Of a stretch of 64,000 bases of DNA, positions 46,770 through 56,037 are shown piece by piece. How positions within the stretch are numbered: the first letter of the stretch is position 1; every line of letters starts with the position of its first letter. Source of the stretch: Phycisphaerales bacterium (GTDB lineage Bacteria; Planctomycetota; Phycisphaerae; Phycisphaerales; UBA1924); contig JAHDXL010000003.1 in the NCBI GenBank assembly GCA_023382935.1, positions 62,001 through 126,000 on the forward strand, given 5' to 3'. A model generated the notes under the pieces. The model ran no database searches. It saw only the letters and a list, made by a program, of their open reading frames with translations, and had not been told where the DNA came from. The position numbers and the translations under genes are program-made.

Positions 46770-46838
46770 ATTGCAGGCGAGGATGCTTCCCGGGCGCTGG
46801 TACACTTGCCCTCGGCCCGCCCGAGCAGAGAACTGAGC

Positions 46839-47426
46839 ATGACGGATCAAACCGGTCCACAAGTCACCGAGTTGCTGAAAGCGGTCGGGAGTCGGCCTGC
46901 GGCGTCGGAGGAACTGCTCAACTTGGTCTATGACCAGTTGAGACAGATCGCCCGCCAGCGGATGGGCAACGAGCGAGCGGGGCACACGCTGCAGGCGACG
47001 GCCCTGGTGCATGAGGCTTTTCTCAAACTGGTGGGCGACGAGAACCTCAGTTGGGAGAATCGCGGGCACTTCTACGCGGCGTGCGCGCAGGCGATGCGGC
47101 GCATCCTGATCGACCACGCTCGCAAGCGGGGGGCCGAGAAGCGAGGGGGCGCACAGAAGCGTCTGCCATTGAATGTGGTCGATTTGGCCGAGGAGACCGA
47201 TCCGGCGCAGGTGCTGGCGCTCAACGAGGCGATGGGGGAACTGGAGCGGAGCGATCCGCGCGCCGCATCGATCGTGCGCCTGCGCTTTTTCGCGGGGCTC
47301 GATGTCGAGGAGACGGCCAGTGTGCTGGGGCTCTCGGAGCGCACGGTGATGCGCGATTGGGCGTATGCTCGGGCGCGCCTGTTCGAGTTGATGAGCGAGC
47401 ACGGGGCCATCGCTGATGAGCAGTGA
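46839..47426 (+). CDS. ECF-type sigma factor, TIGR02999 family, paired with kinase
   Basis: This 195-residue sigma factor resembles the one at 37128-37724: HTLQATALVHEAFLKLVGDE and AMRRILIDHARKRGAEKRGG in region 2, and VLGLSERTVMRDWAYARARL in region 4. Its stop overlaps the kinase start by 11 bases, so the pair is one unit. In this family the kinase is thought to control the sigma factor or its regulon, but the mechanism is not established. Confidence 0.93.
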   Translation: MTDQTGPQVTELLKAVGSRPAASEELLNLVYDQLRQIARQRMGNERAGHTLQATALVHEAFLKLVGDENLSWENRGHFYAACAQAMRRILIDHARKRGAEKRGGAQKRLPLNVVDLAEETDPAQVLALNEAMGELERSDPRAASIVRLRFFAGLDVEETASVLGLSERTVMRDWAYARARLFELMSEHGAIADEQ

Positions 47427-50136
47427 GCGTGAGAAGGAGATCTTCTTCGAGGCGCTGGATCTGGGGCCGGAGGCGCGGGTACGCCTGCTCGACGATCGCT
47501 GCGCCGGGGCGCCGGAGTTGCGGGGCGCCGTCGAACGCCTCCTGCGCGCGCACGATTTGGCGCGGGACTTTCTCGGTGCTCCGACAATCGAGGATGTGCC
47601 GACCGCCGGGGCGTTCGACGCGCGGCCCGGGCCGGAGGCCGAGCCGGGGGACGTGATCGGGGCGTACCGGCTGGTGTCAGTGCTGGGAGAGGGCGGATTC
47701 GGGCGCGTGTTCCTGGCTGAGCAGACCGAGCCGGTGACGCGACTGGTGGCGCTCAAGTTGCTCAAGGCGGGCATGGACTCGCGCAAGATCGTGGCGCGCT
47801 TCGAGGCCGAGCGCCAGGCGCTGGCGGTGATGGATCATCCCGGCGTGGCGCGGGTGTTTGACGGCGGGCAGGCGCCCAACGGGCGGCCCTACTTCGTCAT
47901 GGAGTATGTGCGGGGCGAGCCGATCACGACCTATTGCCAGCGCAAGGCACTGTCGGTGCGTGAGCGGCTGGAGTTGTTCGAGTCGGTGTGCCTGGCGGTA
48001 CAGCACGCACACAACAAGGGGATCGTCCATCGCGACCTCAAGCCGTCGAACGTGCTGGTGGCGACGGTGGACGACAAGCCGGCACCGAAGGTCATCGACT
48101 TCGGCATCGCCAAGGCGCTGGGCGACAGTTCGATGCCGCGTGCCATGGTGACGATGGAAGGGCAGATGGTCGGCACGCCGGCCTACATGAGCCCGGAGCA
48201 GGTGAGCGGACAGGCGGGCATGGACACGCGGTCGGACGTCTATACGCTGGGAGTGCTGCTGTACGAACTGCTGACCGGCACGCTGCCGATCGAGCCGGAA
48301 CGGCTGAATCGCCTGTCGCCGGTGGCGATGCTGGAGGCGGTGCGGCAGCACACGCCGGAGAAGCCCTCCACGCGGGTATCGCGTGCGGGCGAAAGCGGGC
48401 CGTTCGGCGAACGGGGCGGTGCGGCGCCGCGTCACCTGGCCGGGAGGCTGCGCGGGGATCTCGACTGGATCGTGATGCGCGCGCTGGAGAAGGAGCCGGA
48501 GCGGCGTTACCAGACGGCCTTTGCGCTGGCACGCGACGTCCGGCGCCATCTCGAGGGCGAGCCGGTCGAGGCCGGGCCGCCGAGCGGGTGGTACCGGCTT
48601 CGGAAGTTTGCCGAGAGGCATCGCGGGGAACTGGCGGCCGCGGCGGTGGTGCTGGTGGCGCTGGTGGGCGGACTGATATCAAGCCTGGTGTTTGCCACAC
48701 GGTCCGAACATTCGCGTCGGCTCGCGGAGCGCGAGGGCGACATGGCCAGCGAAACAGCGCTGTTCGCCGAGAGCATGCTCAGCGGGCTTGATCCCGCGGT
48801 GGCACGCGGGGCCGACACGACGCTGCTGCGGCGCATGCTGGATGATTCGATCGAGCGGCTGCGCAGCAGTCCGCCCGCGCACGCCGAAACCGAGGCGCGT
48901 CTGCGCCGCATGATCGGCACCGGGCTATTCAAGATTGCAGCGTTCAACGAGGCATTTGATCAGTTCCATCTGGCGCTACGCCTGGCTCGGAGCGTGTTGC
49001 CGCAGGATGATCCGTTCGTCCTCGATACGTGGAGCGATCTGGCGAAGATGTACGCGGAGACTTCGCGCTTTGACGAGGCGCGGCGTGAGATGCAGGGCGT
49101 GCTCGAGGCCAAGCGCCGGGCGCTGGGCGAGGACGACCCGTCGACGCTGGATGCGCAGTTCACGCTCGCGTTCGTCGATCGATTGACGGGCCGGCTCGAG
49201 GAGGCCCGTGCCGGTTTTGAGGACGTCATTTATCGGCGCACGCGGGTGCTGGGCGATCAGCACAAGGACACCATGTCGGCCAGGAACAGCCTGGCGACGG
49301 TCCTTGGCGAACTCGGGCACACCGACCAGGCGATCGAGTTGTACGAGCAGGTCATTGCCTTCCAGCGGAAAGAACTGGGCGAAGATCACCCGCACACGCT
49401 GGCGACGATGAACAACCTGGCCGACGATCTGGCCGAGACGGGTCGTCAGGCCGAGGCGTTGGCGCTGCTGGAGGAAGTCCTGGCGATCAAGCGGCGCGTG
49501 ATGGAGCCGAACCACCCGAGTCTGCTTATCACCGTGAACAACCTGGCCGGTTACTACGGCACGCTTGGGAGGTTGGAAGAAGCCGAGAGGATGTATCGCG
49601 AGGCTGGCGCCATCGCCGAGCAGGCCTTTGGGCCGGGCGACTGGCGGACGATGGCGATCTGGAACAACCTGTCCTCGCACCTGCTCAAGCGCGTGAACCG
49701 CCCGGAAGAGGCGCGCGTGATTCTCGAACGCATCATGCCGGTCTGTCGCGAAACGCTGGGGCCCTCGCACCGGCTGTCGCTGGCAATCAGGTCAAACCTG
49801 TGCGGGTGCCTGTTGGCGGCCAACGATGTGGCGGCGGCGTTGACCCTGTCAAGCGAACTGGTTGAGGACGCCGACGCGGCGTTGCCCGAGGGCCATCCCG
49901 ATCGCGCTGGCTATCGACTCACGTTCGCCCGTGCATTGTTGGCCTCGGAGCGATGGCGTGAAGCCGGGCAGTTGCTCGACGAGGCCTTGGGCATGTGTAC
50001 CGAAGATGCGGCGATGAGTGACATGAAAGCAACGGCAGCCCGCCTGCTCGGAGACTTTCACGAGCGCTGCGGCCGGCTGGACGAAGCCGCGCGATGGCGC
50101 GGGGTGGCGGACGGCGGAACGCTGGCGTCGCCTTGA
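47416..50136 (+). CDS. Membrane Ser/Thr protein kinase with TPR region
   Basis: This 906-residue kinase has GEGGFGRVFLAEQ, VALKLLKAGM, VHRDLKPSNVLV, DFGIAKAL and GTPAYMSPEQVS at ~residues 85-365. One membrane helix (AAAAVVLVALVGGLISSLVF) follows, and then about eight 42-residue TPR units of the kinesin-light-chain type, with recurring patterns such as EDHPHTLATMNNLADDLAE. The kinase is inside and the TPR part probably outside. It overlaps the sigma gene by 11 bases and is related to the kinase at 41752-44634, which suggests an ancient duplication. Confidence 0.94.
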   Translation: MSSEREKEIFFEALDLGPEARVRLLDDRCAGAPELRGAVERLLRAHDLARDFLGAPTIEDVPTAGAFDARPGPEAEPGDVIGAYRLVSVLGEGGFGRVFLAEQTEPVTRLVALKLLKAGMDSRKIVARFEAERQALAVMDHPGVARVFDGGQAPNGRPYFVMEYVRGEPITTYCQRKALSVRERLELFESVCLAVQHAHNKGIVHRDLKPSNVLVATVDDKPAPKVIDFGIAKALGDSSMPRAMVTMEGQMVGTPAYMSPEQVSGQAGMDTRSDVYTLGVLLYELLTGTLPIEPERLNRLSPVAMLEAVRQHTPEKPSTRVSRAGESGPFGERGGAAPRHLAGRLRGDLDWIVMRALEKEPERRYQTAFALARDVRRHLEGEPVEAGPPSGWYRLRKFAERHRGELAAAAVVLVALVGGLISSLVFATRSEHSRRLAEREGDMASETALFAESMLSGLDPAVARGADTTLLRRMLDDSIERLRSSPPAHAETEARLRRMIGTGLFKIAAFNEAFDQFHLALRLARSVLPQDDPFVLDTWSDLAKMYAETSRFDEARREMQGVLEAKRRALGEDDPSTLDAQFTLAFVDRLTGRLEEARAGFEDVIYRRTRVLGDQHKDTMSARNSLATVLGELGHTDQAIELYEQVIAFQRKELGEDHPHTLATMNNLADDLAETGRQAEALALLEEVLAIKRRVMEPNHPSLLITVNNLAGYYGTLGRLEEAERMYREAGAIAEQAFGPGDWRTMAIWNNLSSHLLKRVNRPEEARVILERIMPVCRETLGPSHRLSLAIRSNLCGCLLAANDVAAALTLSSELVEDADAALPEGHPDRAGYRLTFARALLASERWREAGQLLDEALGMCTEDAAMSDMKATAARLLGDFHERCGRLDEAARWRGVADGGTLASP

Positions 50137-50208
50137 TCGCGTGGCAGAACGAGTGCCTGCAGTGGTCGGACGGCCCGCGCCTTCCCGCCAGCGCGGGAGG
50201 CACGGATG

Positions 50209-51333
50209 TCAATATGGCGTCACGAATGGCAGCACCATCGACAGCGCGATCAGGATGATGATGACCCACTCCAGTGTCTCCAGACGGCGGGTGGAGGCCA
50301 CGTCGGACATCTTCTGGTAGACGCTGTCCGTGGCCGCCAGTTTGCGCTGCACGCTGCGCTGCCAGGCGGGCAGGTCAAGGCGCTCGGCGGTGAGACGGTA
50401 GAGGCGAGCCAGGTACTGGTTACCGAGCAGTTTGATGGCGTTGTTGACGCCTTCGAAGAGGACGGCCGCGTCGGTCTGGGCACCGGCGAATCGGGCGAGC
50501 ATGCGGTGCTCCTTGAAGACGGGCCAGAGGCGGCGCCGGCTCAGGGCCGCGAGCGTCTCGTCGGACTTGTCGAGCATGTCGTCGAGTTCCTGGTCGAGCA
50601 CGCGGAGTTCGAGCAGTTCGACGTTGGCATGCTGGAGCACGGCCAGCACGTCTTCGGGGGCGGGGTCGAAGAGGACAGCCGCGTTCCAGTCGATGATGGC
50701 CAGGTCGTCCGTCCCATACGAGGTGCGTCCGGCGACGATGCGCCCGATCTGCTCGGGGGCCAGAGGCGCCGGCTCGGCCTCGATGCAGCGGGCAACGTCG
50801 GACTGGTGCTCGGCCAGCAGGCGATCCAGGGGCATGTCCGCGTTCCAGCCGGTGGCGGCAAAGACGGTGTAGTCCTCCACGGACGGGTGCAGGCGCGGAC
50901 GCTGGACGGCCGGGCGGATGGCATCGAGCACGCCGGAGACGCGGGAGGTTGCGTCGGCGCGAAGCGACTGGTCGGCGTAGAGCGCGCTTGAGAGCCGCGC
51001 CCAGTCGGCCGGATCGGGGGGCAGGGGCAGGCGGTAGGTGAGCAGGGCGGCCCCGAAGTCGTAGACCAGCACATCGATCGAGGCGTCAGTGGCCAGACCG
51101 CCAACTTCCAGCGGCGTGCCGGTGATGCCCAGGCGCAGCGGCGGGGGCGTGTAGTCGAACCACAGCGGGGCCGAGCGGCGGGCACGCACCGCCCGCTGGC
51201 GGGTGGAATCGCCGGCCAGAACGGCGGCCGTGTCGAGATCGACTTGAAAACCGAGGTCGAAGGCGAAGAACACGTAGCAGAAGCCGGTCAGATCGAGGGG
51301 GGTAGGGGTGCGAACGGGGCTGGCAGATTGCAT
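50209..51333 (-). CDS. RMD1/DUF155-family membrane protein
   Basis: This 374-residue protein matches the RMD1 (DUF155) family: VLVYDFGAALLTYRLPLP in the N-terminal domain, a long helical middle (LELRVLDQELDDMLDKSDET), and a C-terminal VASTRRLETLEWVIIILIAL with a membrane helix at the end. In eukaryotes RMD1/RMND1 proteins support mitochondrial translation; the bacterial role is unknown. It is divergent from the C39-like peptidase gene with about 140 bases between them. Confidence 0.85.
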   Translation of the reverse strand: MQSASPVRTPTPLDLTGFCYVFFAFDLGFQVDLDTAAVLAGDSTRQRAVRARRSAPLWFDYTPPPLRLGITGTPLEVGGLATDASIDVLVYDFGAALLTYRLPLPPDPADWARLSSALYADQSLRADATSRVSGVLDAIRPAVQRPRLHPSVEDYTVFAATGWNADMPLDRLLAEHQSDVARCIEAEPAPLAPEQIGRIVAGRTSYGTDDLAIIDWNAAVLFDPAPEDVLAVLQHANVELLELRVLDQELDDMLDKSDETLAALSRRRLWPVFKEHRMLARFAGAQTDAAVLFEGVNNAIKLLGNQYLARLYRLTAERLDLPAWQRSVQRKLAATDSVYQKMSDVASTRRLETLEWVIIILIALSMVLPFVTPY

Positions 51334-51474
51334 GGCCGGGCCTCCAAGGGCGCTCGGCGGGGCGCCGGATGATTATGCGCCGTCCACCCGGTCGGGGTTG
51401 GATGGAGCCACAGGGTCCGTATGATCTCCATGCGTGGCAGGATTCCGGAGCCCCGGGCCTGCCGGAGGTGGTGT

Positions 51475-52272
51475 ATGGCCCGAAGTCGGCGTCACGGACG
51501 CCGGGAGTCGAATCAACGTCACGTTCTCGAACTGGAGATGCTCGCGCAGCCGGATGACGTGACCTGCGGCCCGACCTGCCTGCACGCGGTATACCGGTAC
51601 TGGGGTGAGGGCGTGTCGCTGGAAGAAGTGGTCCGCACGGTGAACCTCCTGGAAGGGGAAGCCGGGCGGGGGACGCTGGCGGTCAGTCTCGGGGCGCACG
51701 CGCTGCGGCGCGGATACAAGGCGACGCTGTACACGTTCAACCTGCATGTGTTCGACCCGACTTGGTTTGCCGGATCCCGGGCCGAGCGGGCGGCGCTGCT
51801 GTGCTCGAAACTGGAGGCGCAGGCGGCGGTGAAGGCGAACGGGAACGTCAAGTTTCTGACGGCCACGCGGGCATACATCGAGTTTCTGGAGTTGGGCGGG
51901 GAGATTCTGTTTGAGGATCTGACCAGCGGGCTGATCTCCGGGCATATCCGGGCGGGGTGTCCGGTGTTGGTGGGTCTGAGCGCCACCTATCTCTACCGGG
52001 CATCGCGGGAGTACGGGCCCGACGACGTGGAGGACGACGTGCGTGGTCTGCCATCCGGGCACTTTGTGGTCCTGCACGGGTACGAGCCGCAGGAGCGTCG
52101 GCTTCATGTGGCCGATCCGCTGGAGGACAATCCCGCCTTTGCGAGTCGAAACTACACTGTCCCCATGTCGCGGCTTGTCCCGGCGATCATGCTGGGAGTC
52201 CTGACGTATGACGGAAACCTGCTGGTGATCGAGCCGGCGGGGCGTCGGGATGAGATGGAACGTCGAACATGA
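51475..52272 (+). CDS. C39-like cysteine peptidase of an amidoligase operon
   Basis: This 265-residue protein has a papain-like C39 fold with Gln25 and Cys31 in LAQPDDVTCGPTCL, His196 in SGHFVVLHGYE and Asp214 in HVADPLED. The catalytic triad is thus complete. There is no signal peptide or transporter domain, unlike bacteriocin-exporting C39 proteins, so it acts in the cytoplasm. The ATG at 51475 is chosen because GGAGG lies 6 bases upstream; earlier in-frame starts lack this. It overlaps the next gene by ATGA. It probably trims or transfers a peptide made by the downstream ligases. Confidence 0.85.
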   Translation: MARSRRHGRRESNQRHVLELEMLAQPDDVTCGPTCLHAVYRYWGEGVSLEEVVRTVNLLEGEAGRGTLAVSLGAHALRRGYKATLYTFNLHVFDPTWFAGSRAERAALLCSKLEAQAAVKANGNVKFLTATRAYIEFLELGGEILFEDLTSGLISGHIRAGCPVLVGLSATYLYRASREYGPDDVEDDVRGLPSGHFVVLHGYEPQERRLHVADPLEDNPAFASRNYTVPMSRLVPAIMLGVLTYDGNLLVIEPAGRRDEMERRT

Positions 52273-53720
52273 AGCCACTTGTCATCGTGGACTCGCCCAA
52301 GCGCTGGCCGCTCCACATTCCCGGGACCGAACTGGTCTCGGCCTATGACTACCTGTCGGATCCGACGTTCGCCCAGGGGGCGGGTCGCAAGGTCTTCAAC
52401 CTGTGCCGGTCCCTGCGCTACCAGTCGTCAGGCTACTACGTGTCTCTGCTGGCCGAAGCGCGACGCCACCGTCCGCTGCCTTCGGTGTCGGCCATTCAGG
52501 GGTTCAAACTGGCACCGGTGGTCCGGGCGGCGTCAGAAGAACTGGCCGACCTGATCCAGACAAGTCTGCGGCGCATCCGTTCGGACAAGTACGAACTGAG
52601 CGTGTACTTCGGGCACAACGTGGCGGCCGGTCACGAGCGGCTGGCGTTGGGCGTTTTCAACGCCTTTCCGGCGCCTCTGCTGCGGGCGCGGTTTGAGCGC
52701 GACGGGTCGTGGCGCCTGACGTCGGTGCGGGCCATCGGTCTGGGTGAGGTGCCCGAGTCGCACCGACCGTTTGTGGTGGAAAAGGCCGAGTTGTACCTGA
52801 GGCGCAGCCCGCGCCGGGGCAGGAGTTCGCCACCGACCAAGTATGACCTGGCGATTCTGCATGATCCGGAGAATCCGCTGCCGCCGTCGAACAAGAAGGC
52901 GCTCAAGAAGTTCATCGAGGCCGGCGAATCGCTGGGAATCGATTGTGAAATGATCGAGCGAGACGCCTATGGGCGGATCGCCGAGTTTGACGGGCTGTTC
53001 ATCCGCGAGACGACGGCGGTGAACCACTACACCTATCGCTTTGCACGCCGGGCTCTGGCCGAGGGGCTGACCGTCATCGACGATCCGCAGTCAATCGTGC
53101 GCTGCACCAACAAGGTGTTTCTGGCCGAGACGCTAACGCGGCACCGCCTGCCCGTGCCCAAGACGGTGATTCTCTCGAAGGAGAACGCCCGCGAGGCGAT
53201 TCGGTCGATCGGGTATCCGTGCGTGATCAAGCAGCCGGACAGTTCGTTTTCGGCCGGTGTGTCGCGCATCGACTCGGAGGACGAGGTCGAGGGCAAGATG
53301 GAGGCGCTGTTCGAGCAGTCTGAACTGCTCATCGCGCAGGAGTTTGTGCCGACCGACTTTGACTGGCGCGTCGGCGTGCTGGGCGGGCGTGCCCTATGGG
53401 TGTGCCGCTACAACATGGCGCCGGGGCACTGGCAGATCATCAAGCGAGACAAGACCGGAGTCCACGAAGGTTCCTTCGCCGCCATGTCGGTGGACGAGGC
53501 GCCGAAGGACGTGGTTCGACTGGCGGTGCGGTCGGCGGCGCTGATGGGCGACGGGCTGTACGGTGTGGATCTGAAAGTCATCAAGGGCAAGGCCGTCGTC
53601 ATTGAAGTGAACGACAACCCCAACATCGACGCAGGTGTCGAGGACTCGGTGCTCGGCAGTTGGCTCTATGAAGCCGTCATGCAGCACTTCCTGCGCAAGT
53701 TCGAGGAGCAGCGTCCATGA
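52269..53720 (+). CDS. RimK-like ATP-grasp amide ligase with RLAN N-terminal domain
   Basis: This 483-residue protein joins carboxylates to amines using ATP. The N-terminal half (residues ~1-200) is the RLAN domain found only with such ligases (GRKVFNLCRSLRYQSSGYYV, then FGHNVAAGHERL). The C-terminal ATP-grasp has TNKVFLAETLTRHRLPVPKT, PCVIKQPDSSFSAGVSR and the Mg-binding VIEVNDNPNI with Glu446, Asn448 and Asn450. It overlaps both neighbours by ATGA. In RimK-like enzymes the acceptor is often Glu or a peptide C-terminus; here it is unknown. Confidence 0.92.
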   Translation: MKPLVIVDSPKRWPLHIPGTELVSAYDYLSDPTFAQGAGRKVFNLCRSLRYQSSGYYVSLLAEARRHRPLPSVSAIQGFKLAPVVRAASEELADLIQTSLRRIRSDKYELSVYFGHNVAAGHERLALGVFNAFPAPLLRARFERDGSWRLTSVRAIGLGEVPESHRPFVVEKAELYLRRSPRRGRSSPPTKYDLAILHDPENPLPPSNKKALKKFIEAGESLGIDCEMIERDAYGRIAEFDGLFIRETTAVNHYTYRFARRALAEGLTVIDDPQSIVRCTNKVFLAETLTRHRLPVPKTVILSKENAREAIRSIGYPCVIKQPDSSFSAGVSRIDSEDEVEGKMEALFEQSELLIAQEFVPTDFDWRVGVLGGRALWVCRYNMAPGHWQIIKRDKTGVHEGSFAAMSVDEAPKDVVRLAVRSAALMGDGLYGVDLKVIKGKAVVIEVNDNPNIDAGVEDSVLGSWLYEAVMQHFLRKFEEQRP

Positions 53721-54991
53721 GCAGGTCCACCATGAACGCCAGCCCCGGGTATTCGTATCCGCTCGGACTTTTCGCAGGTTACGGGCTCGAACTGGAGTAC
53801 ATGATCGTCGACGAGGCGACGCTGGACATCCGCCCGGCGGCCGACCAGTTGTTCCGCGCCGCGTCGGGGCAGGACGTGTCGTGGCATCTTCCCGAGGGCG
53901 AGGAAGGGCTGATGGGCTGGTCGAATGAACTGGCCCTGCATGTGCTCGAGTTCAAGACCATTCACCCGACGCCGACGCTGGAGGGCATGCACGAGCGCTT
54001 CCAGGCCCAGGTGGCCGCCGTCGAGCGGCTGCTCAAGCCGATGAGTTGCCGCCTGCTGCCCACGGGGATGCACCCGTGGATGAACCCGGACCTGGAGACA
54101 CGGCTCTGGCCTCACGAGAACAACGAGATTTACGCGACCTATGACCGAATTTTCGGATGCCGGGGACACGGGTGGAGCAATCTCCAGAGCAGCCACATCA
54201 ATCTCCCGTTCGGCAACGACGAGGAGTTCGGGCGGCTGCACGCGGCGGTGCGGCTGGTGCTTCCGCTGCTCCCGGCACTGGCAGCCAGTTCGCCGGTGGT
54301 TGACGGGAAGTGGTCTCCCATCGCCGACTATCGGATCGAGGCCTATCGCACCAATTCCAAGCGTGTCCCGCTCATGGCCGGGGCGGTGATTCCTGAGACC
54401 GTCTACACCCGAGACGACTACGAGCGGGAGATTCTCGGGCGGCTCTATTCGGCGATGGAGGGGCTGGACCCCGAGGGAATCCTGAGAAACGAGTGGGCCA
54501 ATGCACGGGGGTGCATTGCGCGCTTCGACCGCGGCTCGATCGAGATCCGCCTGCTCGACACGCAGGAGTGTCCGCTGGCCGACCTGGCGATCGTCGCGCT
54601 GGTGAGCGAACTGGTGCGAGCGCTGGTGGAGGAGCGTTGGGTGACCTATGAGCAGCAGAAGACCGTGCCGACCGAGCCTCTTGCCAACGTGCTGGTGGAC
54701 ACCATGCGCTACGCCGAGCGCACGCGGATAAGCGAGCGGCGCCTGCTCGAGGCGATGGGCATCAAGCGCACGATGACCTGGGCCAGCGACATCTGGAGCA
54801 CACTGCTCGACGAGGTGCTGCCTGCCCACCCGGTGTGGACCCCGGCGCTGCGTCAGATGCTCGAAGCCGGCACTCTGTCGACGCGCATTTCCAAGTTGAT
54901 CCGGCGCTATCCGACGCGCGGCGAGTTGCACGCGGTCTACGCCGAACTGGCCGACTGTCTGAGGAGGGGGAGTCTGTTCCGTGTTCGCTGA
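53717..54991 (+). CDS. GCS2-family carboxylate-amine ligase (YbdK-like)
   Basis: This 424-residue protein belongs to the glutamate-cysteine ligase 2 family. The ATP/Mg site blocks are YGLELEYMIVD, SSHINLPFGNDEEFGRLHAA and RFDRGSIEIRLLDTQECPLA. YbdK-type members make gamma-glutamyl or related amide bonds. Together with the ATP-grasp it suggests a two-step build of a short peptide. It starts in an ATGA overlap and its stop overlaps the next gene by 11 bases. Confidence 0.92.
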   Translation: MSRSTMNASPGYSYPLGLFAGYGLELEYMIVDEATLDIRPAADQLFRAASGQDVSWHLPEGEEGLMGWSNELALHVLEFKTIHPTPTLEGMHERFQAQVAAVERLLKPMSCRLLPTGMHPWMNPDLETRLWPHENNEIYATYDRIFGCRGHGWSNLQSSHINLPFGNDEEFGRLHAAVRLVLPLLPALAASSPVVDGKWSPIADYRIEAYRTNSKRVPLMAGAVIPETVYTRDDYEREILGRLYSAMEGLDPEGILRNEWANARGCIARFDRGSIEIRLLDTQECPLADLAIVALVSELVRALVEERWVTYEQQKTVPTEPLANVLVDTMRYAERTRISERRLLEAMGIKRTMTWASDIWSTLLDEVLPAHPVWTPALRQMLEAGTLSTRISKLIRRYPTRGELHAVYAELADCLRRGSLFRVR

Positions 54992-55703
54992 GGAGGGACT
55001 GGGCACTTCGCCGGCCGTGCTGATCTCCTGCGAACACGCGGGCAATGACGTTCCAGACGAGTACGAAGAACTGTTCGCGCACGCCCGCGATGAACTGAAA
55101 AGCCATCGCGGGTACGACCCCGGCGCGCTCGAGGTGGCGCTGCGGCTGTCCGGGCTGCTGTCGGCCCCGTTTTTCCACACGCGCATCACCCGGCTTCTGG
55201 TTGAGCCCAATCGGTCGCTGGGACACCCCGACTTGTTCAGCCGCTTCACACGGCTGCTCCCCGATGACGAGAAGCAGCGCATCCTGGCAACCTATTACCA
55301 CCCCCACCGCGCATCGGTGTGTCAGCAGGTGGAGATGTGGACCACGCGGGGCAGGCCGGTTGTGCATGTCGGAGTTCACTCGTTTACCGACGATTGGCCT
55401 GGGCAGGATCGCGACTTCGAGATCGGCTTGCTGTTTGACCCTGCCCGGATCTGGGAGGCGGAAGTCTGCACCCATTGGGCCGAAGTGCTCGGGGCGATCT
55501 GGCCCGAAGTGAGGGTGCGAGCGAACGAGCCTTACCTTGGGGTGGATGACGGGTTGACCACGGCCCTGCGAGATCGGTTTCCGGGAATCGCCTACGCGGG
55601 GATCGAAGTCGAGTTGCGACAAGGGTTTCTGCTCTCCGAGCCGGCTTCGGACGTGGCTTGGGCACTGGGGACGTCGTTGCGGAGTGTGTTGGGAGCGGAT
55701 TAG
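54981..55703 (+). CDS. N-formylglutamate amidohydrolase family protein
   Basis: This 240-residue zinc hydrolase family member has LISCEHAGNDVPDEYEELF (metal-binding Glu/His), HRGYDPGALEVALRLSGLL, TRLLVEPNRS and the C-terminal VHSFTDDWP and GIEVELRQGFL. In histidine breakdown the family removes formate from N-formylglutamate, but no hut gene is near. In this context a deacylase or peptidase acting on the operon's product is more likely. Translation starts at GTG 54981 with a GGAGGGGG site 10 bases upstream, overlapping the GCS2 gene. Confidence 0.9.
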   Translation: MFAEEGLGTSPAVLISCEHAGNDVPDEYEELFAHARDELKSHRGYDPGALEVALRLSGLLSAPFFHTRITRLLVEPNRSLGHPDLFSRFTRLLPDDEKQRILATYYHPHRASVCQQVEMWTTRGRPVVHVGVHSFTDDWPGQDRDFEIGLLFDPARIWEAEVCTHWAEVLGAIWPEVRVRANEPYLGVDDGLTTALRDRFPGIAYAGIEVELRQGFLLSEPASDVAWALGTSLRSVLGAD

Positions 55704-56037
55704 TTTGTAGTTATCAGACGTACAAATCGATTCTGGAATATCAGGTCTTTTTGAGCCAAATTGGTCTCAAGTGTCCATTCCGGACATGGAAGTGACCTAT
55801 CATGGGGTTGGACGTTCCGGGGGAACCCGTCTGGACAGCGGTTTCCGGGACAGCAGTCGAGGCGGAAGGAGGCCTTGCGAGAGGTATTGATGGATTTGTT
55901 CAGGCGGGCCTGAGCGTCCAACGCGATGGAACAGACGCGCACGACGGGCCGGCGGGCATCAGAGACCGCGACGCGCAGGCGTAGGCGTCGCCGCTTCATG
56001 ACGACCGCTCGTTCGTCCCGAGACGAGGTTGAGCGAC
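55704..56037. other. 334-base control region before korA
   Basis: No gene is supported here. Two inverted repeats lie side by side: TTGAGCCAAATTGGTCTCAA (55751-55770) and TGTCC-N5-GGACA (55772-55786), and a TATCAT at 55798 could be a -10 box. AAGGAGG near 55866 precedes only a seven-codon frame. This is the likely promoter and operator region of the korAB group. Confidence 0.45.
55751..55786. promoter_or_regulatory. Adjacent inverted repeats, possible operators of the kor operon
   Basis: The left palindrome (TTGAG/CTCAA with CCAA/TTGG inside) and the right one (TGTCC/GGACA) are separated by one base. Each is the size of a dimeric regulator site. The binding protein is unknown. Confidence 0.4.
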
